A DNA stretch of 41,066 nt, from contig JAEYRZ010000074.1 in assembly GCA_023435265.1 (NCBI GenBank), forward strand, positions 1-41,066, in the 5' to 3' direction. The position numbers and the translations under genes were made by a program. This document shows positions 16,366-24,522 of the stretch, in pieces (within the stretch, counting starts at the first letter, position 1; the number at the start of each line of letters is the position of its first letter). The notes beneath the pieces were generated by a model. That model was not told the origin of the DNA. It searched no databases and saw nothing but the letters and a program-made list of their open reading frames with translations. The stretch is from Pseudomonadota bacterium (lineage in GTDB: Bacteria; Desulfobacterota; Desulfobacteria; Desulfobacterales; Desulfosarcinaceae).

Positions 16366-16785
16366 ATGTTAAAGCGCAGTGTCATCTACACGTTGGTCTT
16401 CCTCTCTGGATTGACGGCATCGGCCTTCGGCGGGGAGGGATCGAAAGGACGCTGGTGGCATTCGCCCGAAATGTCTTCGAAGCTGAATCTGAGCGGCGGT
16501 GATATCCAGCGGTTGGAATCGGCTTTCGACAAATCGCGCGAAAAAATGATTCGGCAGAAAGACCGCGTGGAGGCGGAGCAGGCCAAGCTGCAGTCCTTGC
16601 TGGAAAAACGCCAGCTGGACGAAAAAGCCGTCAAGGCCCAGAACCGCAGGCTGGAAGAAGCCCGCACCGCGCTGGCCAACGAGCGCACCGACTTTGTATT
16701 GGAAGTGCGCAAGATCATCGGCGCCGAGCGTTTTCAGAAACTGAAGGAACTGCACCCGCATTCCAGGGGGAAAAAGCGGAAATGA
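16366..16785 (+). CDS. Spy/CpxP-like periplasmic protein
   Basis: This 139-residue protein has a cleavable signal (hydrophobic to residue ~20, ending ASAFGG). The mature part is highly charged and helical with heptad-like spacing, as in periplasmic heavy-metal sensor/chaperone proteins of the CpxP/Spy/ZraP group. A strict LTxxQ motif is absent. Third in line after sigma and anti-sigma genes, it is probably an output or co-sensor of that stress response. AAAAGGGG precedes the start; the upstream in-frame extension is not convincing. Confidence 0.75.
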   Translation: MLKRSVIYTLVFLSGLTASAFGGEGSKGRWWHSPEMSSKLNLSGGDIQRLESAFDKSREKMIRQKDRVEAEQAKLQSLLEKRQLDEKAVKAQNRRLEEARTALANERTDFVLEVRKIIGAERFQKLKELHPHSRGKKRK

Positions 16786-16819
16786 TCGCTCTCGCGGCCG
16801 TGGTCCCGCCGTTCGGTGC

Positions 16820-17680
16820 TCAGCAGGTATGCAAACCGAGACGGCCGTCTACATAACGGAGCACCCAGCCGTACGCCGCGTCGAAATCGGGATGCGGCGC
16901 GAGCGATGCGTGAAGCCGCGCCAGGTACCCGCGTTCCATAACCCGCCTCAGGGATTGCACGCAGTTCAGATCGAACACCCAGCCCATGTGGAATAAAGCC
17001 TGATCGTGATGCGTACGCAGCGCCGCGGTGGGCACACAGGTCTGCGCCCTCAAGGCTTCGAGCACTGCGGGCGACACCCGCGGCGCATCCGAAAGCCGTC
17101 CGTCCGGCGCACTGCACGCCGGGGGCGGATTGCGAATGGTGCGGACCGTCACCACATCCCAGATGTCCAGCTTGTCGGCATCGCGCACCAGGCCGGCCCA
17201 GAAGCGGGATGCATCCGGCAGGTGATCGCCCAGCGCGGCCTTGTTGTGCTGGCGCACCGCGGTCAGCAGGACCTTGCGGTCGGCCGCATTTAAATCACCG
17301 AGCAATCCGTTGGCCGCGATCAGATCGGCCCCGTATGCCCCATGGTCCAGGGAAACCGGGTCCCGGAACGTGCGGTAACGGTCGTACTGGTCGAAGCGGC
17401 CGAGGTCATGGAGCAGCCCGATCGCCTGCGCCAGGATGATCTCTTCGTCGGCAAGATCCAGAGAACGCCCGAGCCGGCGCATGATCGCGCACACCCTCAG
17501 GCTGTGGCCGCGCTTCAGACGGATGTAGTAGTCGTGGACCGGATCTTTACCCAGGTAGGCGCCGGCGAGGCGGCAGAACCAGCGTTTCACTTCCTTGAGC
17601 CAGGCATCGGAAAGCGCCGCGCCCGCCGGAGGCCGCACGCGGTGCGCTCGCGCCACGGCATCAGTAGTGGCTGTCCGCAT
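16820..17680 (-). CDS. HD-domain phosphohydrolase
   Basis: This 286-residue soluble protein has an intact HD metal site: H59 in RGHSLRV, H91-D92 in LLHDLGRF and a downstream Asp in RDADKLDIW (about 167-172). The family hydrolyses nucleotides or other phosphoesters; the substrate is not evident. The gene overlaps the end of leuD by 20 bases and is the last gene of the leuC-leuD run. Its product has no obvious link with leucine synthesis. Confidence 0.82.
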   Translation of the reverse strand: MRTATTDAVARAHRVRPPAGAALSDAWLKEVKRWFCRLAGAYLGKDPVHDYYIRLKRGHSLRVCAIMRRLGRSLDLADEEIILAQAIGLLHDLGRFDQYDRYRTFRDPVSLDHGAYGADLIAANGLLGDLNAADRKVLLTAVRQHNKAALGDHLPDASRFWAGLVRDADKLDIWDVVTVRTIRNPPPACSAPDGRLSDAPRVSPAVLEALRAQTCVPTAALRTHHDQALFHMGWVFDLNCVQSLRRVMERGYLARLHASLAPHPDFDAAYGWVLRYVDGRLGLHTC

Positions 17681-18185
17681 ACTCCACCCAACCCCCGGAC
17701 AGCACCAGCTTTCGATCGAATTCGCTGATCCCGAACGTCACGGTCTCCTGTTCTTCCCCGGCGCGGAAAATGAGGCGGTTGTGGGTCAGATCGGTTTCGA
17801 GGGTCGTCTCGCGGCCGGCAAAGCGGCTGATCAGGCGGTCGATCACAGCGCCCGGCAGTTCGATGGCCAACATGCCGCAGTTGAACATGTTCTGGCGGAA
17901 GATGCGCGCAAAACCCTCCGCAATCACCACATGGATGCCGTTGGCCTCCAGAGCCCACGGCGCGTGCTCGCGCGACGAGCCGCATCCGAAGTTGGCCCGC
18001 GTGAGCACCGCCCGCCTTCCGGTGATGTCTCTTGCCGGATCGAATTCTTCCAGGTTCAGATCTTCGAGCAGATGCGGCCCGAGGGCCGCCTTGCTGATCT
18101 CGGTCAAATAGCGCGCTGGAATGATTTCGTCCGTATTGATATCGCTGCGGTCCAGGAAAAGCACGGGGCCGTTGAAATCTTTCAT
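17661..18185 (-). CDS. leuD: 3-isopropylmalate dehydratase, small subunit
   Basis: This 174-residue swivel domain of the aconitase superfamily pairs with LeuC to isomerise 2- and 3-isopropylmalate in leucine synthesis. Motifs include DRSDINTDEIIPARYL, NFGCGSSREHAPWAL and GFARIFRQNMFNCG, typical of the LeuD/homoaconitase small subunit. The start at 18185 follows GAGGAAAACG; the longer frame to 18299 has no ribosome binding site and unlikely sequence. It lies 110 bases after leuC. Because leuA and leuB are absent from the window, a related substrate such as citraconate/methylmalate or homoaconitate remains possible. Confidence 0.88.
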   Translation of the reverse strand: MKDFNGPVLFLDRSDINTDEIIPARYLTEISKAALGPHLLEDLNLEEFDPARDITGRRAVLTRANFGCGSSREHAPWALEANGIHVVIAEGFARIFRQNMFNCGMLAIELPGAVIDRLISRFAGRETTLETDLTHNRLIFRAGEEQETVTFGISEFDRKLVLSGGWVEYADSHY

Positions 18186-18295
18186 CGTTTTCCTCGCTCG
18201 GATCGATCGATGGGCCGTCCAGTTCACCCGAACGCGCTGCCAAGGCGGGTCCGGGGCTGGATGATGCCCTTTTATCCGCTCAGGGCGGCGTGCCA

Positions 18296-19585
18296 TCAAT
18301 CCTTTTTAAATAGTTCGGAATCGGCGATCGCTCCGGCGACAGCACTGGCCGCCGCAGTCGCCGGGCTCATCAGGTGCACCATGCCGCCCTTGCCCATGCG
18401 TCCGTTGAAATTGCGGTTGGTGGTGGCGGCGCATACCTCGCCCTCGGCCAACACCCCGTTGCTCATGCCCAGGCAGGCGCCGCAGGTCGGATTGGTCACG
18501 CAAAATCCGGCCGCCATGAAGATCTGGATGATGCCTTCTGCCAGCGCCTGCATAAACACCTGCGGCGTGGCCGGCGAGACGATGCCGCGCACGCGCGGGC
18601 TGATCGTTTTCCCCTGCAGGATTTGCGCGGCCACCCGCAAATCTTCGATGCGGCCGTTGGTGCACGAGCCGATATAAACCTGGTCGATCGGCGTGCCGGC
18701 CATCGCCGCCACCGGTTTGACCTGATCGGGCTTGTAGCCGAAGGTCACCTGAGGCGCCAACTCGGAGACATCCATGCGGATCGTCTGTTCATAGGCCGCG
18801 TCCTCATCGGCGCGGAACCGGCTGTAGGCGGCGAGGGCCTCCTCAGGCGTGGCGAATTCCGCTTTGATGAACGGCCACAGATAGTCGACGGTGGTCCGGT
18901 CGGGGGCACAGATCCCGCATGTCGCGCCGGCTTCGACGGCCATGTTGCAGAGCGTCATGCGCTCCTCCATGCTCATGGCGTCCACCGCCGCGCCGCCGAA
19001 CTCGATCACCCGGTCGGTTGCGCCGCTGACGCCGATGCGGCCGATCACCGCAAGGATCACATCCTTGGCATAGACGCCGGAGCGCAGCCGCCCGTCGATG
19101 TCGATGCGGATCGTGGACGGATGCCTGAAGGCGCACACGCCTTTGAGGATGCCCACCTCCAGATCGGTGGTGCCCACCCCGGCCGCGAAGGCGCCGAAGG
19201 CGCCGTGCGTGCAGGTATGCGAGTCGCCCATGATGATCGTGAACCCCGGCCGCACGAAACCCTGCTCCGGGAAAAGCGCATGGCACACCCCGTTGCGGCC
19301 GATGTCGAAGAAGTCGCGGATGTGGTGCCGGCGCGCCCAATCGCGCAGGATCTTGCCCTGCAGGGCGGTCTTGCCGTCCTTGGCCGGCGAGACATGGTCG
19401 ATGACGGCCTTGATCCGGTCCGGGTCGAAGACGCGGTCCTTGCCGCGCGCCACGAGGTCGTTGATCGCCGTCGGGGTCGTGATTTCATGGCAAAACACCG
19501 CATCCAGGCCGAGTACGTAGGTCTCGGGCGTCGGTTTGTCTTTCAAGTGGGCCTCGAATATTTTTTCGGCAATGGTTCCGCCCAT
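18296..19585 (-). CDS. leuC: 3-isopropylmalate dehydratase, large subunit
   Basis: This 429-residue aconitase-type subunit carries the 4Fe-4S cluster. It has the DSHTCTHGAFGAFAAGVG signature, one cluster Cys in IGSCTNGRIEDL and two more in NPTCGACLGMSNG, plus the late NRNFNGRMG motif. The length fits the short archaeal-type LeuC/HacA clade. Start 19585 is preceded by GGAGGTGCGG; a GTG six bases upstream falls on that site and is rejected. Confidence 0.9.
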   Translation of the reverse strand: MGGTIAEKIFEAHLKDKPTPETYVLGLDAVFCHEITTPTAINDLVARGKDRVFDPDRIKAVIDHVSPAKDGKTALQGKILRDWARRHHIRDFFDIGRNGVCHALFPEQGFVRPGFTIIMGDSHTCTHGAFGAFAAGVGTTDLEVGILKGVCAFRHPSTIRIDIDGRLRSGVYAKDVILAVIGRIGVSGATDRVIEFGGAAVDAMSMEERMTLCNMAVEAGATCGICAPDRTTVDYLWPFIKAEFATPEEALAAYSRFRADEDAAYEQTIRMDVSELAPQVTFGYKPDQVKPVAAMAGTPIDQVYIGSCTNGRIEDLRVAAQILQGKTISPRVRGIVSPATPQVFMQALAEGIIQIFMAAGFCVTNPTCGACLGMSNGVLAEGEVCAATTNRNFNGRMGKGGMVHLMSPATAAASAVAGAIADSELFKKD

Positions 19586-19730
19586 CCGCACCTCCGTCCA
19601 ATAGTGAAAACCCGCAGCCGTCCATTCCGCCGCGGCCGAGCCTTTTTACTTACACCCCCGGAGGGGACGCGTCAACGATTCGCCCCGGCAGCCGGCGGCG
19701 GATCGCATGTAGATGCGACATACTCAAAAC

Positions 19731-19844
19731 GGGGTCGGCGTCGGTATCGGGGTCGCAATCGCCATCGCAACGCGTCGCCAAAATACCTCTCTTCTGGAAC
19801 CGGACCCTACCGGCGCCTTGTTCGATACCGATTCCGGACTCCGG
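19731..19844. repeat. TCGG-rich palindromic dispersed repeat, copy 2
   Basis: The 431-base gap between leuC and the sensor kinase holds a diverged copy: GGGGTCGG, CGTCGG, TATCGG and GGTCGC units (19731-19765), an unrelated middle, then CGATACCGATTCCGG (19823-19837). The middle is longer and the arms more degenerate than in copies 1, 3 and 4. The remainder of the gap shows no gene. Confidence 0.55.
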
Positions 19845-20016
19845 CTATGAAGATAATTGCGACTGCCGGGACCGCATCCGGGAATACAAGCCTGGCTGTG
19901 GAAGCCATTGCAGACAAAAGACGTTTGACTTTAAGGCGCCAAAAAGGCACAAGTATTCAAGGTGTAACTGTTCCAAGAAGCTGTCCATCCGCGCTGCCGC
20001 CGATTTTTTTCGACTG

Positions 20017-22980
20017 ATGACCACAGAAAGGACGCTTCTGTTGATCGACCGCGTTGAACACAATGCTGCCGTCTGCGGCTCGGAAACCCGGGATGCCGCG
20101 CCCACGGGCTCGATCGCCGGCAGTCAGACCGACGAACCCCTCCTTTACAACAGCCGTATTCTTCAATCCTACTTCGAATACCTGCGGTCGCATCGCCCCG
20201 ACGTGGACATCGAGGCCATTTTCGAAAAAGCCGGGCTCACCCGGGAAGAAATCGCCGATACCGCGCACTGGTTCTCCCAAAAACAAGTCGACCGCTTTCA
20301 TGAAGCGGTCGTGTCCGAGTCGGGAGACCCGAACATCTCAAGGCAGGCGGGCCGTTTCAGCGCGTCTTCCAAAGGACTGAACGCCGTCAAACGCTACGTA
20401 CTCGGATTTATCAATATCGAAACCGCCTTCGCCTCCATGACGAAGGTCTTTCCGCTCGTGACGCGCGGTACGGGCATCGATGTGCGCGCCCTCGGGCCGG
20501 GCAGAATCGAGATCGTCTGCAGGCTGCACCGGGCGGTCAACGAGCGGCCGCACCAGTGCGAATATCGTTTGGGGGCCATCGAGGCGGTTCCCCGGCTCTT
20601 CACGGACGTATTCGCCGAGGTCGCGCACCCGGAATGCCTCCATGAAGGCCGCCCGCAGTGCCGCTACATCGTCACCTGGAGCAAACCCTCTTCGCTCACG
20701 CTGAGGATCGCACGCAACTATTCTCTCCTGCTGTCGCTCTTTTTGCTGCCGCCGCTGTTCTGGTGGGCGCCCCTGCCGACCGCGGCCGTGCTGACGTTGA
20801 TGCTGTTGCTGGGCAACGGCCTGCTGGCCCTGGGGCACGCCGTGCGCAAGTGCCGCGAACTCGAAAAAATCATCGAATCCCAGCACGCAATGGCCGAAGA
20901 ACAGATCGAATCCTCCACGATTCGCTACAACAACGCGCTGTTGGTGCAGGAAATCGGACAGGCGACCGCGTCGATCTTCAACATCGGCGACCTGATGACC
21001 AAACTGGCGGACCTGATGCGCAACCGGCTCGACTTCGAACGCGGCTTGATCATGCTTTCGAACAAGGAGGGCACCCGACTGGCTTTTTCGGCAGGCTACG
21101 GCTACACGGACGAAGAGCAGCAGTACATCCAGACCGCGCAATTCCATCTGGACCGCGCCGACGCGCAGGGCATTTTCGTGCGCTCCTTTTTCGATCAGAG
21201 CTGCATGGTGATCGACGATATGGCGAACCACGCCCGATCCTTCTCGCCGCGAAGCCAGGAACTGATCCGCAAACTCAAAGTGCGCTCGATCATCTGCGTC
21301 CCCATCGTCTTCGAACGCAAGTCGCTGGGTGTTCTGGCGGTGGACAACATCCGCTCCAAAACGCGCATGTTCAAAAGCGATCTCAATCTCCTGCAGGGAA
21401 TCGCCTCGCAAATCGCCATCTGTCTCAACAACGTCCATTCCTTTCAGCAGCTTCAGGAGAGCGAAGAGAAATACCGGCAGACGCTGGAGAGCATCGAGGA
21501 AGGCTACTTCGAACTGGATGCCGGCCGTAGAATCCGCTATGTCAACCGGGCACTCTGCGAACTGCTCGGATTCACGATGGCCGAACTGGTCGCGGACGCG
21601 TTCACCGTTCACTTCAGCCCGCAAACGGTCGAACGGCTGGAAGCTGTTTTTTCGCATGTCGAACTCTACGGCAAACCGATCCGCTTCGTGCAGGTCGACG
21701 CCTGCCGCAAGGACGGCACCAGCGTTCCCGTCGATCTTTCGACATCGTCGATGATCCTCCCCAACGGCCAGGGCTCCGGCTTCCGCGGAATCATCCGCGA
21801 CGCGCGAGACCGCCTGCAGTTCGAACAAGAACGCAAAAAATTGGAGACCGAACTCCAGCAGGCCCAGAAAATGGAGGCGCTGGGCACGCTCGCGGGCGGC
21901 ATCGCGCATAATTTCAACAACTGGCTGAGCGGCATCCTGGGCAATGTGCAGTTGATCGGGTTCGACATTGTCGGTCAGCCGAAGATCACCGAACGCATCG
22001 CCAAGATCGAAGATATCGTCGAAAACGCCTCCAAGATGATCCGCCAACTGCTGGGATATGCCCGCGGGGGCAACTACGAAAGCAAACCACTCAAATTGAA
22101 CGACATCGTACGCGAGTCGGCCGAGACGTTCGGAACGGTGCGCAAAGAAATCACCGTCGTTTTGAACCTCGATCCGAAGCTGCGCGCGGTCAAGGCGGAT
22201 AAAAGCCAGATCGAACAGGTTTTGTGGAATCTTTACGTCAATGCCGCCGATGCGATGGATTCCGGTGGGATACTGACGCTCTGCACGCGGAACACGACAG
22301 CGGATGACTACCGGGAGGGGGTGCCCGATATCCTGCCCGGCGAATATGTCGCCATCCGCGTGGCGGACACGGGCAGCGGCATCGACCCGCAGTACTTCGA
22401 CCGCATTTTCGATCCCTTCTTCACGACCAAGGCCAACGGCCGGGGCACAGGCCTGGGACTGGCTTCCGCGTTCGGCATCATCAAGGCGCACCGCGGGTAC
22501 ATCCATCTTCAATCCAAGAAGAACGTGGGCAGCACGTTCACCATCCTGCTGCCGGTCATGGATGCAGCCCCGCCGCTGAATACGCTCAACAGACCGCAGG
22601 TAAAAAAGGGAAACGAGACGATCCTGCTGGTGGATGACGAGCAGACGGTCCTGGAGAGCACCCGGGAGCTGCTCTCCCGCATCGGCTACGAAGTGATCAC
22701 CGCCTCCAGCGGCGAAGAAGCCGTGCGACGCTACAAGGAATCCCCCCGCATCGATCTGGTGATCATCGACATGATCATGCCCAAGATCAACGGCCGCGAA
22801 TTGAATGCCATGCTCAAAAAAATCGATCCTAAAGTCAAAACGCTTTTGTCCAGCGGGTACAGCATCCATGATACGGTCAAGAGCCTTCTCGATCTCGGCT
22901 TCCAGGGATTCATTCAAAAGCCGTATACGCTGAATCAGATTTCCGAGAAGATCCGCGACATCCTGAAACCCGCGCTGTGA
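20017..22980 (+). CDS. Hybrid sensor histidine kinase (GAF, PAS, receiver)
   Basis: This 987-residue protein has several domains. An N-terminal region of ~200 residues may be sensory, ending in a V4R-like HPECLHEGRPQCRY. Two adjacent hydrophobic helices (about 229-275), GAF (305-465), PAS (475-600), a HisKA domain with phospho-acceptor H631, an ATPase domain (VLWNLYVNAADAMD, DTGSGID, GRGTGLGLA) and a C-terminal receiver with D918 follow. The H-box reads AHNFNN instead of the usual AHDFNN. No cognate regulator gene is adjacent, so output is through its receiver or a distant partner. The ATG has no clear ribosome binding site. Confidence 0.9.
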   Translation: MTTERTLLLIDRVEHNAAVCGSETRDAAPTGSIAGSQTDEPLLYNSRILQSYFEYLRSHRPDVDIEAIFEKAGLTREEIADTAHWFSQKQVDRFHEAVVSESGDPNISRQAGRFSASSKGLNAVKRYVLGFINIETAFASMTKVFPLVTRGTGIDVRALGPGRIEIVCRLHRAVNERPHQCEYRLGAIEAVPRLFTDVFAEVAHPECLHEGRPQCRYIVTWSKPSSLTLRIARNYSLLLSLFLLPPLFWWAPLPTAAVLTLMLLLGNGLLALGHAVRKCRELEKIIESQHAMAEEQIESSTIRYNNALLVQEIGQATASIFNIGDLMTKLADLMRNRLDFERGLIMLSNKEGTRLAFSAGYGYTDEEQQYIQTAQFHLDRADAQGIFVRSFFDQSCMVIDDMANHARSFSPRSQELIRKLKVRSIICVPIVFERKSLGVLAVDNIRSKTRMFKSDLNLLQGIASQIAICLNNVHSFQQLQESEEKYRQTLESIEEGYFELDAGRRIRYVNRALCELLGFTMAELVADAFTVHFSPQTVERLEAVFSHVELYGKPIRFVQVDACRKDGTSVPVDLSTSSMILPNGQGSGFRGIIRDARDRLQFEQERKKLETELQQAQKMEALGTLAGGIAHNFNNWLSGILGNVQLIGFDIVGQPKITERIAKIEDIVENASKMIRQLLGYARGGNYESKPLKLNDIVRESAETFGTVRKEITVVLNLDPKLRAVKADKSQIEQVLWNLYVNAADAMDSGGILTLCTRNTTADDYREGVPDILPGEYVAIRVADTGSGIDPQYFDRIFDPFFTTKANGRGTGLGLASAFGIIKAHRGYIHLQSKKNVGSTFTILLPVMDAAPPLNTLNRPQVKKGNETILLVDDEQTVLESTRELLSRIGYEVITASSGEEAVRRYKESPRIDLVIIDMIMPKINGRELNAMLKKIDPKVKTLLSSGYSIHDTVKSLLDLGFQGFIQKPYTLNQISEKIRDILKPAL

Positions 22981-22983
22981 CGA

Positions 22984-23559
22984 TCAACGCCGCTTTTTCT
23001 TGCGCACCGAATAGCCGAACGTGCCCAGCACGCGCCCCAGGGGAAAGTAGCGGCCGTGCGAATAGCAGATCGGCCCGGCATGGGAGAATTCGAACGCCCC
23101 GGTGCGCGGGTTGATCAGGCGCTCGTCGGCGTTGACGGCCACCACTTCGGAAACGAACATGTCGTGGCTGCCCAGCGGCACGATCTCGCGCACGCGGCAT
23201 TCGATGCTCAGCGGCGATTCGGCGATCAGCGGCGCCGCGACCTTCTGCGCCTTTTCGGGCGTCAGCTTCATTTCCTTGAACTTGTCCACCGCACGCCCCG
23301 ATTTGACCCCGCACCAGTCCACGGCGAAGGCCAGTGCCCGGGTCGTCAGGTTGATCACGTACTCGCCGCTCTCCTTGATCAATCCGTAGGAGTAGCGCTG
23401 GGGCCGCACCGAGATGTAGCACATGGGCGGTTCGCTGCACAGCGTACCGGTCCAGGCGATGGTGATGATGTTGTAGCCGCGCCGTTCATCGCCGCAGCTG
23501 ACCAGCACGGCCGGTACCGGGTAGATCATCGTTCCGGGCTTCCATTGCTGTTTGGCCAT
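22984..23559 (-). CDS. Flavin reductase family / flavoredoxin-like protein
   Basis: This 191-residue FMN-binding split-barrel protein opens MAKQQWKPGTMIYPVPAVLVS and contains GYNIITIAWTGTLCSEPPM, SVRPQRYSYGLI and YVINLT, typical of the flavoredoxin group found in sulfate reducers. It should transfer electrons through FMN in the cytosol; the partner is unknown. The start follows AAGGAGATGCGTT. The gene is convergent with the sensor kinase, three bases apart, with no visible terminator between them. Confidence 0.87.
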   Translation of the reverse strand: MAKQQWKPGTMIYPVPAVLVSCGDERRGYNIITIAWTGTLCSEPPMCYISVRPQRYSYGLIKESGEYVINLTTRALAFAVDWCGVKSGRAVDKFKEMKLTPEKAQKVAAPLIAESPLSIECRVREIVPLGSHDMFVSEVVAVNADERLINPRTGAFEFSHAGPICYSHGRYFPLGRVLGTFGYSVRKKKRR

Positions 23560-23652
23560 AACGCATCTCCTTGCAAGGTGATCGGGCACCCGTTTCTGCC
23601 GGGGGCGGCCGTCGACGGGTTCGACGTGACGGACGATTTCAGCGAACGGCTT

Positions 23653-24504
23653 CTACCCTTCGGCGATGAGCGCCAGGGCGCCCAGAGCGGCCAGGAGGCC
23701 CGTCCACTGGCGCGCCGAAAGATATTCGCGCAGAATCAGCCAGGCCAGCAGCACGGTGGCGGCCGGATAAAGGGACGAGAGCACCGCGGCGACGTCCAGG
23801 CGCCCGAAGCGGGCCGCGAGGGCGAAAAAGGCATTGCCGCCCGCATCGAAAATACCCGCCGCGACGATCAGCGGCAGGTGCCGCAGGTCGGGCCGTATGC
23901 GGCCGGCCTGCATCAGCCCGGCAAGCGCCAGAAACGCCATGGCCGCCATGCGGGCCGCAATCAACGGCCAGATCAGGGCCTGGCCGCTGGCCTGCGCGAT
24001 CAGAATGAAAAAAAGGCCGAATCCCAGCCCGGCGACCAAAGGCAGAACCAGCATGCGTCCGCGTAGGGGCGCACGGTCGTCGCCGACGGCCAGCAGCCAC
24101 ACCGCGGCCATGGCCAGTGCAAACCCGATCAACTGCATCAGGGGCGGCAGGCCCTGGGTGAAAGACGCCGCGAGGACGGGAAGTGCGGCCGAGATTACGG
24201 CCGTCAGCGGCGCGATCAGACCCATGCGGCCGCCGGCCAGGCCGCTGTAAAGCGCCGCCAGCCCGCAGGCGCCGCACAACCCGGCCAGGCCGCCGAAGAT
24301 CAGGGGCCGCATCGAAGGCAGGGGGTCTTTCAATATCAAGGCTGCTGCGAGCAGCAGGAGCACACCGGTCAGCTGCGAGAGAATCAGGACGCCGCGCACC
24401 GGTGTGCGGCGCGTGGCCAGTCCGCCGCAAAAATCGCCGGTGCCCCAGCTCAAGGCCGAAGCCAGGCCGAAAAGCACGCCCAACAGTGAGGAGGCGGACG
24501 ACAT
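23653..24504 (-). CDS. EamA/DMT-family transporter
   Basis: This 283-residue inner-membrane protein has about ten helices arranged as two EamA repeats: the first opens with GLASALSWGTGDFCGG, and the second ends with SSLYPAATVLLAWLILREYLS. Members export or import metabolites or amino acids; the substrate is unknown. It starts 18 bases after the lepA stop on the same strand and is probably co-transcribed with lepA. Confidence 0.85.
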   Translation of the reverse strand: MSSASSLLGVLFGLASALSWGTGDFCGGLATRRTPVRGVLILSQLTGVLLLLAAALILKDPLPSMRPLIFGGLAGLCGACGLAALYSGLAGGRMGLIAPLTAVISAALPVLAASFTQGLPPLMQLIGFALAMAAVWLLAVGDDRAPLRGRMLVLPLVAGLGFGLFFILIAQASGQALIWPLIAARMAAMAFLALAGLMQAGRIRPDLRHLPLIVAAGIFDAGGNAFFALAARFGRLDVAAVLSSLYPAATVLLAWLILREYLSARQWTGLLAALGALALIAEG

Positions 24505-24522
24505 CAGGAGTCCATCCGACGG

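Noticed and set aside
16820..17680. HD protein considered part of leucine biosynthesis
   Set aside because: The overlap with leuD shows linkage, but no leucine-pathway enzyme has an HD fold, so only operon membership is claimed.
18374..20017. Open frame of 547 codons on the plus strand opposite leuC
   Set aside because: Shadow of leuC that runs on through the intergenic repeat; His/Arg/Gly-rich with no start signal.
20338..22917. Open frame of 859 codons on the minus strand opposite the hybrid kinase
   Set aside because: Antisense shadow; the plus-strand kinase carries all catalytic motifs.
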